A stretch of 55,188 nt of DNA. It comes from Desulfosporosinus nitroreducens. GTDB taxonomy: Bacteria > Bacillota > Desulfitobacteriia > Desulfitobacteriales > Desulfitobacteriaceae. The first letter of the stretch is position 1. Each line of letters starts with the position of its first letter. This document shows, piece after piece, positions 49,225 to 55,188 of the stretch. A program made the translations under genes and the position numbers. Location of the stretch: contig NZ_JAMHFY010000031.1 in the NCBI RefSeq assembly GCF_023897015.1, forward strand, positions 1 to 55,188, read 5' to 3'. The notes below the pieces were generated by a model. That model ran no database searches. It saw nothing but the letters and a program-made list of their open reading frames with translations, and had not been told where the DNA came from.

Positions 49225-50232
49225 TTACACGCTATTCTTGATTGTATAAGCCCTAATAAAAATATACTGAAGCATTCGGCCGGCCCGTTCGCTCCAATCG
49301 TTTGCTTGAGCGAAGGCCATTCTTTCTGCTTTGTTCAAATCTTCTTCTTCTAATAGATGTCGCAGGCGCAGAGAGAAAAGTTGAGGGCTGCTTTCAAGAT
49401 TGATTTTGGGAATGGTAAGCAGTTCAGGAAGTGGTGTCCCCAAAACTCGTATTCCCGTTGCGTAATATTCATAAAGTTTGATCGGATTGCACCCTTTGGT
49501 CATTTCTGTTTGACGAAAGGGAATCAGACCCAAATCAAAGTTATGGAGATAATTTGGAAGTTCCTGATAAGATTTTAGTCCTAGATAGAAAACATTTTTA
49601 AACTTTAATGGGAACTTATTAAGCTGAAAGAGAGCCCCCAGAAAAACAAAGTTTATTTCCGGATTTTGTTGGATCACTACCTCAAGAAGCTCCCAATCTA
49701 CCCAAGGGGCAATTGCTCCACTATATCCAACAACGAGCTTACCCGATGGAAGATCTGTTGGGCGGTAAGGAGGGGCGGGCGAAAAATGGACGTAGTCTAC
49801 ACCATTGGGGACTAGGTAGACATGAGGATGCCGGTTAAGAAAATATTCATAAATACTGCTGCTGCTGCAAAAGATTAGATCTGCTCTTTCAATGATCGTG
49901 GGATAATAGGGTGCCCAACTGGCAAACTCCTCTTTAGGCTCATCCACCGCATCATAAATAACAAGGTCTGGGTCATATTTTTGTATTAAATTGATATGAG
50001 AAGGAACAGTCAACCAAAGGATTCGCGGCCTGGGGTGGGGAACAGCCATTGCTGGCGATCCTTGGCAGATGAGAAGAGACGGAGATAATAGGGTGATTTT
50101 AGGGTTTGAAAAGTTGCCAAGGTCTTCATAAAGAACAGTTTGGCCGGATGCAGAAAATCTACCGAATAACTGTTGTGGGCGTTGAAACATCCAATTCCAG
50201 GGAATTGAGGGAGGGTAAATAATCGTAGGCAT
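49225..50232 (-). CDS. GT-B glycosyltransferase
   Basis: A 335-residue glycosyltransferase resembling GT4-like enzymes that begin PWNWMFQRPQQL. Features: YDAVDEPKEEFASW, IFCSSSSIYEYFLNRHP, VYLVPNGVDYVHF, KLVVGYSGAIAPWVDWELL, then GCNPIKLYEYYATGIRVLGT as donor loop. GAGGAGG precedes the ATG. It lies upstream of the propeller gene on the same strand with 84 bases between. Likely involved in glycosylating spore or cell-surface components. Confidence 0.86.
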   Translation of the reverse strand: MPTIIYPPSIPWNWMFQRPQQLFGRFSASGQTVLYEDLGNFSNPKITLLSPSLLICQGSPAMAVPHPRPRILWLTVPSHINLIQKYDPDLVIYDAVDEPKEEFASWAPYYPTIIERADLIFCSSSSIYEYFLNRHPHVYLVPNGVDYVHFSPAPPYRPTDLPSGKLVVGYSGAIAPWVDWELLEVVIQQNPEINFVFLGALFQLNKFPLKFKNVFYLGLKSYQELPNYLHNFDLGLIPFRQTEMTKGCNPIKLYEYYATGIRVLGTPLPELLTIPKINLESSPQLFSLRLRHLLEEEDLNKAERMAFAQANDWSERAGRMLQYIFIRAYTIKNSV

Positions 50233-50390
50233 TTGTAACCTCCTCGTTGACCGTTTACCGAAAATGGTCGGTACATAGTATCAGGATATGCAGAAAGAGA
50301 TTAAGCGGGAATGAAAGTCTTGTACCATTTGTTAAATGAGATCATATTATAAAGTAAAGGGATGTCCTTGTTTTGAGCAGGGGGTGGGTT

Positions 50391-50627
50391 ATGGAAGAGG
50401 AGGTCCAGACGATTAAGAAGGATATTGCGGAAATCAAGGAGGCGGTTAAGGACGTATCAACAGTCGTAAACGATATGCGTGTGCTACTAGCGGGTAACTA
50501 TATTACAAAACAGGACTTTGAGGATTATAAAAAGGGAACTGAAAATAACCGTCGTTGGTGGTCGGGTTTTGTCATAGCCTTGGCCGGAGCATTTGCGACA
50601 ATAGTGAATGTTCTTTGGAACCATTAG
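50391..50627 (+). CDS. XhlA-like haemolysin/holin-accessory protein
   Basis: A 78-residue protein, start ATG at 50391 behind GCAGGGGGTGGG. A helical N-terminal coiled coil (VQTIKKDIAEIKEAVKDVST) is followed by KQDFEDYKKG and a single C-terminal membrane helix (WWSGFVIALAGAFATIVNVL). The layout matches XhlA of defective prophages, which works with holins. No other phage gene is close, so it may be a domesticated element. Confidence 0.7.
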   Translation: MEEEVQTIKKDIAEIKEAVKDVSTVVNDMRVLLAGNYITKQDFEDYKKGTENNRRWWSGFVIALAGAFATIVNVLWNH

Positions 50628-50655
50628 TATAAGCAGGAAACTTAAAAGCAAAAGA

Positions 50656-50690
50656 AGTCTGCCAGTATAGCAACAGGCAGATTTTTTTGC
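50656..50690 (+). terminator. Terminator after xhlA-like gene
   Basis: AGTCTGCC and GGCAGATT across a 12-base loop, followed by TTTTTTGC. Confidence 0.75.
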
Positions 50691-50715
50691 TTTCAAAAAT
50701 AGGTTTTCAGGAAAA

Positions 50716-50781
50716 GCAGACACGGGGACGGTTCTCTTGTCTAAGCTCAGGGCTAGACAAGAGAACCGTCCCCGTGTCTGC
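50716..50781. repeat. Long perfect inverted repeat (REP-like)
   Basis: GCAGACACGGGGACGGTTCT and the following CTTGTCTA are repeated exactly in inverse, a 28-bp arm with a 10-base loop. The GGGGACGGTTCT core is the widespread REP-type sequence linked in Firmicutes with REP-associated Y1 transposases; no such transposase gene is in the window. Confidence 0.75.
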
Positions 50782-50906
50782 GTGAAAAGAAGTTTTAAGG
50801 TAATTGAAATAATAACTCTAACAAGTCGGAAGGCTTGTGCATAAAGTATTACAAATAGTCAACCTTGAGAATTGTTGACACCGCCAAAAGATAGGGGGGT
50901 GATTCT

Positions 50907-52028
50907 TTGAAGATCTTAACCTTAACTAACGAATTTGAAGATGAAAGTTTTGGTGGCGCGGGAACAGCAGTTACTGGAATGGTGCATGTGCTTGATCGTA
51001 TGGGTGTACAACAAACCGTGATAGTACCACGCAGTGATTGGAATATGCCGAGATGGGCTTTATTAGGACAACAGATTAAAGTTTTGTGGCTGCCTCGTAA
51101 CAGTCATTATTTCGGTTACCTGGGGATGATTAAGGCAGATGTGGTGTGTCAGGAGTTTCCGGAGATTTGTCAAGGATGGGATATAATTCATAGTCATGCC
51201 ATCAATTTTACACCTTTGGCCTATACCCTGTCCCAAGAGGTCGTTCCAATTTTATATTCGGTATATTCCTTTTTACGCAAAGAGTTAGGAGACTCACCAG
51301 AGTCTGAGTTACAGGCACAATTTAAGATACAGGAAGAGCTATTCATGCGTTGTCAACGGATTCAACTCATAAGTCAGAGCGAAAGACATTATTTGGCAAA
51401 TTATCTTCCTCAATATCTTGCCAAAACAGAGGTTTTACCGCTCGGTATAACCATACCTTTGGAACGTTGGCGGCCAGGAAGTATCAATGAGCTTTTGTAT
51501 GTTGGAAGGTTAATAGATTATAAAGGGATTGAGGATCTGATCAAGGCCATTTCAATTCGGCAGAGAAGTGGTCGGAAAATTCTTCTGAATATTGTGGGTA
51601 AGGGAACAGATTCTTATGAAAGTTATCTAAAGCAGCTTGTTAAGTCCTTGAAGCTAGAGGCTTACATTCATTTTCACGGTCGAACACCAAGTTTAGAGGT
51701 ACGGAGATGGATGGCGAGTTCTACGGCTCTTGTTGTTCCTAGTCGACGTGAAGCCTATGGATTAGTGGCCTTAGAGGGAATGGCGATTGGGACTCCTATC
51801 ATAGCCTCAAATGCTGGGGGTCTGGCAGAAGTTGTACCAAACGCTTGCGCCTTAACCTTTGAAGCAGGCAATGTCGCTCAGTTGTCAGAAGCTCTAGCAA
51901 ACCTAATTGATACCCCATCTCTTCAAAAATCACTCTCCATCAAAGGTCGTGAGAATGCATTAAGGTTTAAGTGGTCTCAGCTTGCGCCTAGATATCTTGC
52001 CCTCTTGGAGCGTGTTAAGGGAAAATAA
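50907..52028 (+). CDS. GT4 glycosyltransferase
   Basis: A 373-residue GT4 enzyme. The TTG start follows AGGGGGGTGA. The N-terminal domain has FGGAGTAVTGMVHVL and WDIIHSHAINFTPLAY; the C-terminal domain has ELLYVGRLIDYKGIEDLIKA, IHFHGRTP and VPSRREAYGLVALEGMA with the EX7E-type pair. It is followed by an epimerase and a nucleotidyltransferase on the same strand, together making and transferring an activated sugar. Confidence 0.92.
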   Translation: MKILTLTNEFEDESFGGAGTAVTGMVHVLDRMGVQQTVIVPRSDWNMPRWALLGQQIKVLWLPRNSHYFGYLGMIKADVVCQEFPEICQGWDIIHSHAINFTPLAYTLSQEVVPILYSVYSFLRKELGDSPESELQAQFKIQEELFMRCQRIQLISQSERHYLANYLPQYLAKTEVLPLGITIPLERWRPGSINELLYVGRLIDYKGIEDLIKAISIRQRSGRKILLNIVGKGTDSYESYLKQLVKSLKLEAYIHFHGRTPSLEVRRWMASSTALVVPSRREAYGLVALEGMAIGTPIIASNAGGLAEVVPNACALTFEAGNVAQLSEALANLIDTPSLQKSLSIKGRENALRFKWSQLAPRYLALLERVKGK

Positions 52029-52100
52029 CTACGGTGTCAGATAGACAAAAACTGACATACCATATATGAATTACTGAATAAGAGGGGATGGGAAAGCGTA

Positions 52101-53087
52101 ATGTGGGAGCGAAAGCAGGTCTTGGTCACAGGAGCAGGGGGATTTATTGGCAGCCACTTGACGGAGGCCTTGGTCAAAGCGGGAGCAAAAGTTCGTGTTT
52201 TTATTAGATATAATTCTAGAGATGGACGTGGGAACCTAGAGGATTTAGAGCCAAAGTTACTCGACCAGATCGAAATAATTGCCGGAGACTTACGTGATGC
52301 AGATGTAATCGAACGAACGGTTAAGGGGTGTGACGCAGTTTTCCATCTTGGTGCTTTGGTGGGAATTCCGTATTCCTATAAAAATCCTCGAGAGGTTGTT
52401 GAAACAAACATTATGGGAACGTTTAATATTTTGACGGCAGCACGCGACCGTGGAGTGGAGCGAATCGTACACACTTCAACGAGTGAAGTTTATGGATCTG
52501 CACTCTATGTCCCAATTGACGAGTCTCATCCTCTTCAAGGTCAGTCCCCATATTCAGCCAGCAAAATCGGGGCAGATAAGTTAGCCGAGAGTTTTTACGC
52601 TTCTTTCGATTTGCCGGTAGTAACCGTAAGACCGTTTAATTGTTATGGACCGCGACAATCTGCTCGGGCCGTCATACCCACGTTGATTACTCAGGCTCTG
52701 GCGTGTAAAGAAATTCGTCTTGGCAACACAGAAACCCTGCGTGACTTTACGTTTGTCACGGATACAGCAGATGGCTTTATAAAAGCAGCGCAGAGTAAAG
52801 AGGGCTTTGGAAAGGTAATAAATATTGGTTCGGGAAGGGAAATTTCGATTGGTCAACTAGCCGAGATTATTATAAAGACCATTCAGAGTACGGCAGAAAT
52901 CGTAGTGGATGAGGCGCGAGTTCGCCCGAGCCGAAGCGAGGTTAACCGTCTTTTAGCGGATAATCGTTTGGCTAAAGAAACGATCGGTTGGGTACCTCGG
53001 GTGTCACTGGAGGAAGGGGTCAAAAGAACTGTCGCCTGGATTGCCAGCCATATGAATCGTTTCCAGGTTGGGAAATATCAGATTTAG
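52101..53087 (+). CDS. NAD-dependent sugar-nucleotide epimerase/dehydratase
   Basis: A 328-residue extended SDR enzyme. The NAD loop is VTGAGGFIGSHL (about 8-19); the catalytic motif is SPYSASKIGADKL (YxxxK), and TSTSEVYGSAL and RPFNCYGPRQSARAVIPTLI are typical of GDP-mannose 4,6-dehydratase-like or UDP-glucose epimerase-like subgroups. FTFVTDTADGFIKA follows. The exact sugar cannot be read. A GGGATGGGAAAGCG segment precedes the ATG. Part of the three-gene sugar cassette. Confidence 0.9.
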   Translation: MWERKQVLVTGAGGFIGSHLTEALVKAGAKVRVFIRYNSRDGRGNLEDLEPKLLDQIEIIAGDLRDADVIERTVKGCDAVFHLGALVGIPYSYKNPREVVETNIMGTFNILTAARDRGVERIVHTSTSEVYGSALYVPIDESHPLQGQSPYSASKIGADKLAESFYASFDLPVVTVRPFNCYGPRQSARAVIPTLITQALACKEIRLGNTETLRDFTFVTDTADGFIKAAQSKEGFGKVINIGSGREISIGQLAEIIIKTIQSTAEIVVDEARVRPSRSEVNRLLADNRLAKETIGWVPRVSLEEGVKRTVAWIASHMNRFQVGKYQI

Positions 53088-53105
53088 AAGGTAAGGGGGG
53101 AGATT

Positions 53106-53798
53106 ATGCAGACTATTATTCTAGCTGGGGGCAGAGGGTCACGACTAGATCCCTATACCCGAATTTTGCCAAAACCCCTTTTTCCCATTGGGGATAAACC
53201 TATAGCGGATATCCTTGTGCATCAACTAAAATGCGCGGGTGCTACTGAAATAGTAATGTGTTTAGGATATCTCGCAGATTTTATAAAGCTTTACTTTCAG
53301 GACGGCAGTCACTTTGGCCTTAATATTCGTTATTCGATTGAAACTGCACCTTTAGGTACGGCAGGTCCTTTGAAAATTGTTGCAGATTTAGAAGATAATT
53401 TTTTAGTGGTCAATGGAGATGAATTAACCACCTTGGATTTTGGAGCGCTGTATGGACACCATATTGCGAGCCGAGCAGACATGACGGTCGCTGTACACAA
53501 AAAGGCCGTTTATTCAGCATTCGGGGTCTTAGAGATTAAGGATGGTCAAGTGACCGCCTATTCTGAAAAACCAACCCTCAATTATTGGGCCAGCATGGGG
53601 ATATACGTCATCAATAAGCGAGTTCTATCATTAATTCCTGAAAATGAACGCTTTGATATGCCGGATCTAGTTAAAGCGCTCCTTTCTGAACATGCACAAG
53701 TTGTAAGCTATGATAGTGAAGACCTTTGGTTTGACATCGGGACACCGGCTGATCTTGAAAAGGCGAAAGAGGTGTTCAAGGAGCTAAAGCTTCCTTAA
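53106..53798 (+). CDS. Sugar-1-phosphate nucleotidyltransferase
   Basis: A 230-residue NTP-transferase. The activator loop GGRGSRLDPYTRILPKPL is at residues 8-25. NFLVVNGDELTTLDF holds the metal-binding Asp, followed by SEKPTLNYWASMGIYVINK and DLWFDIGTPADLEKA. The enzyme forms NDP-hexose (mannose-1-P guanylyltransferase or glucose-1-P thymidylyl-type). GGTAAGGGGGGAG precedes the ATG. It lies 18 bases after the epimerase. Confidence 0.92.
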   Translation: MQTIILAGGRGSRLDPYTRILPKPLFPIGDKPIADILVHQLKCAGATEIVMCLGYLADFIKLYFQDGSHFGLNIRYSIETAPLGTAGPLKIVADLEDNFLVVNGDELTTLDFGALYGHHIASRADMTVAVHKKAVYSAFGVLEIKDGQVTAYSEKPTLNYWASMGIYVINKRVLSLIPENERFDMPDLVKALLSEHAQVVSYDSEDLWFDIGTPADLEKAKEVFKELKLP

Positions 53799-54009
53799 AC
53801 AGGACTGCGGGATTTCTGACATGGTACTTTCAACAGTAATATAGATTTAGATAATTAGAATTTGTACTTTTCCAGAATGAGTAAGATAGTTGAACGAGGG
53901 TAGAGAGAGGATCTTTACAGCAGTTATGAACACTTTGATAAAGCTAAGCATATAATGGAGCAGATGGACAACTCAAGAGCTGTTCAGTCAAAAAAAAGGA
54001 GGAAAAATA

Positions 54010-54402
54010 ATGTCGGAACTAGAATTTCAAGGGATAGGATCAGACGATGAGCTCCTTCTAGAAATACAAGGTTGCGTAAAACAATGTAAGCCAAAGTGGG
54101 TTTTTTGTCCCTGTCCAAAGGGCGGTCAAGGGCTTGTTGAAGACAGCTTGTTTGTTGTTAGACGGCATAGAATTTTCTGGGTTGTTCAGCTTTGCAAAAC
54201 AGGTGCTATTGCCTTTAGAGAAGTTTCACCGCAGTTTATGGAGATATTTTCCGAAGTAATAGTGGGGGCTACGAGAATTTTTGTTGAGTTTGACCATTGC
54301 CATAGAATAAAAGAATGGATTACCATCCAAGATAAAGAATGCTGCCCAGATAAACTCCCTAAAGATATACGCCCAGATACTTTTTATCAGGCTGACTTCT
54401 AG
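54010..54402 (+). CDS. Hypothetical cysteine-containing protein
   Basis: A 130-residue protein with seven cysteines, among them CVKQC (residues 22-26), CPCPKG (33-38) and CC near 117. Beta segments such as FVVRRHRIFWVVQLC and RIFVEFDHCHRIKEW are visible. AAAAGGAGGA precedes the ATG. No signal peptide. The family is not recognised. Clustered Cys could bind metal or form disulfides in a spore coat; neither is shown. Confidence 0.65.
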   Translation: MSELEFQGIGSDDELLLEIQGCVKQCKPKWVFCPCPKGGQGLVEDSLFVVRRHRIFWVVQLCKTGAIAFREVSPQFMEIFSEVIVGATRIFVEFDHCHRIKEWITIQDKECCPDKLPKDIRPDTFYQADF

Positions 54403-54474
54403 CAAAAGCTGTAACAAACTTGTTTGAAGGGACCCATATATTCAAAGAGGAATCACACGATAATAGTTCATGCG

Positions 54475-54516
54475 CAGAGCCGATGCCTCATCGCTAGAGG
54501 TGTCAGCTCTGTTTTT
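54475..54516 (+). terminator. Terminator
   Basis: CAGAGCCGA and TGTCAGCTCTG form an imperfect stem followed by TTTTTAA. Confidence 0.6.
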
Positions 54517-54662
54517 AATAGTATCCATTCGCTATTATCTAAGAGAAGGGGCCGTATCGAAACTAAGTTTTAAAGTGGTCCCCATGTCAAGGACATTTTG
54601 AAAAAGGGGCATTATAAAATCAAGATGTTTCATATACACTCCTGATAAGGAGGAGATATGAC

Positions 54663-54713
54663 AAAAGCACTGGTTGTTGCATCCCTGCGGATACAATTTC
54701 CAGTGCTTTTATT
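54663..54713. terminator. Hairpin with T run
   Basis: AAAAGCACTGG and CCAGTGCTTTT form an 11-bp perfect stem, followed by ATTC. Confidence 0.65.
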
Positions 54714-54736
54714 CATAAATCATATCTATATAGCTT

Positions 54737-55084
54737 ATGGAAAAGTTAATGAAATCATTGGATATCTTCAAGGAATATATGTGCAGTTCGCAAGTGCCAA
54801 ACTATGTAAGGCGCTACTGTGATAACCTTGATGAATTCAAATGGCAGTGGTTTTATAATCAAATGATAGAACCGATGGAATTCGTGGCTGATTCGGATTA
54901 TCTGTTTTATAGTTTAAAATGGATTCTAAAGTACGATTTTGACGACCTTGGATATGCGGTTTATTTTCAGACCATCATGAATCCTGAAATGTGGCCGGAA
55001 CCACTCATCAAGGATGAATGGCGGACAATCCTTGAAAAGAGATATCAGGAACGCTTTCATAACGATATATCTGAAATGCACTAA
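54737..55084 (+). CDS. Hypothetical protein
   Basis: A 115-residue, largely helical protein rich in aromatic residues (EFKWQWFYNQMIEPMEF, YLFYSLKWILKYDFDD, MNPEMWPEPLIKDEW). There are no membrane segments or recognised motifs. The ATG lacks a strong ribosome site, and the preceding hairpin ends only 24 bases before it. It might be translated from a leader not visible here. Family not recognised. Confidence 0.5.
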   Translation: MEKLMKSLDIFKEYMCSSQVPNYVRRYCDNLDEFKWQWFYNQMIEPMEFVADSDYLFYSLKWILKYDFDDLGYAVYFQTIMNPEMWPEPLIKDEWRTILEKRYQERFHNDISEMH

Positions 55085-55113
55085 GACAAGAATGACTCTT
55101 CGGGTAGTGTAAA

Positions 55114-55142
55114 TTGTAACTTTGTTTTGGTAATACTATAAA
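55114..55142 (+). promoter_or_regulatory. SigA-type promoter at the right edge
   Basis: TTGTAA (55114-55119), 17 bases, TATAAA (55137-55142). The transcript would begin with a structured leader (CTCTTATCTGCCAGGGGGAT, then GGGCTCTGCTGGAGAGCAAC) that is cut by the window end. Confidence 0.6.
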
Positions 55143-55188
55143 TGGCTCTTATCTGCCAGGGGGATAGGGCTCTGCTGGAGAGCAACCC

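Overview
The window looks like a chromosomal segment of an anaerobic, endospore-forming Firmicute, most likely a Desulfosporosinus/Desulfitobacterium-type member of the Peptococcaceae. This is inferred from gene content only: Spo0E-like phosphatases, CgeB-type and other putative spore-surface glycosyltransferases, DUF6385 proteins, LUD-type lactate oxidation genes, a SAM-I riboswitch over the homocysteine (DUF39/NIL-ferredoxin/UPF0280) operon, an Amt/PII pair and two apparent selenoproteins. No rRNA, tRNA, CRISPR array or intact insertion sequence was recognised.

Layout. Positions 1-7.9 kb hold small genes and gene debris: HNH nuclease, histidine kinase and CBO0543 remnants, a DUF2935 protein, two Spo0E-like peptides, a PadR/permease-prefix pair and a secreted SGNH hydrolase. 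Positions 8-16.5 kb, minus strand, hold a branched-chain-amino-acid-type ABC transporter (livKHMGF), then a LutB-LutA fusion, a second LUD/ferredoxin protein and an FCD-type GntR regulator, suggesting transport and oxidation of a lactate-like acid. Positions 16.6-26.7 kb hold an amidase/glucosaminidase, an EamA transporter, amt with an attenuator-like leader, convergent PII, two tiny hydrophilic proteins, a peroxiredoxin with UGA at the peroxidatic cysteine codon, the SAM-controlled homocysteine operon and a CapA lipoprotein. Positions 27-29.3 kb hold a DUF6385 protein, a decayed paralogue and a small membrane protein. Positions 29.7-33.3 kb, minus strand, are a thiSFGHE operon behind a promoter and a terminator-like leader hairpin.

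Positions 35.7-43 kb are a complete gas vesicle cluster: three gvpA copies, gvpN, gvpO, three gvpF/L, gvpG, gvpS/M-like, gvpK, gvpJ and two unassigned accessory genes. It is followed on the minus strand (43-50 kb) by glycosyltransferases and two large proteins, one a YVTN beta-propeller and one ending in a coiled coil. That block contains a 76-residue DUF1858-like protein whose single in-frame UGA falls at the motif cysteine, with a strong downstream hairpin, so it is a candidate selenoprotein. Positions 50.4-53.8 kb hold an XhlA-like protein, another glycosyltransferase, a sugar-nucleotide epimerase and a nucleotidyltransferase. The gas vesicle genes beside predicted surface-glycan genes recall spore-associated gas vesicles of some Desulfotomaculum-like bacteria; this link is inference.

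Two families of non-coding repeats run through the window. One is a ~95-bp multi-branched palindromic element, once intergenic (26.85 kb) and once inside the coding sequence of a gvpF/L gene (40.03 kb). The other is a larger structured repeat at about 25.05, 29.3, 35.95, 38.47 and 47.3 kb in both orientations.
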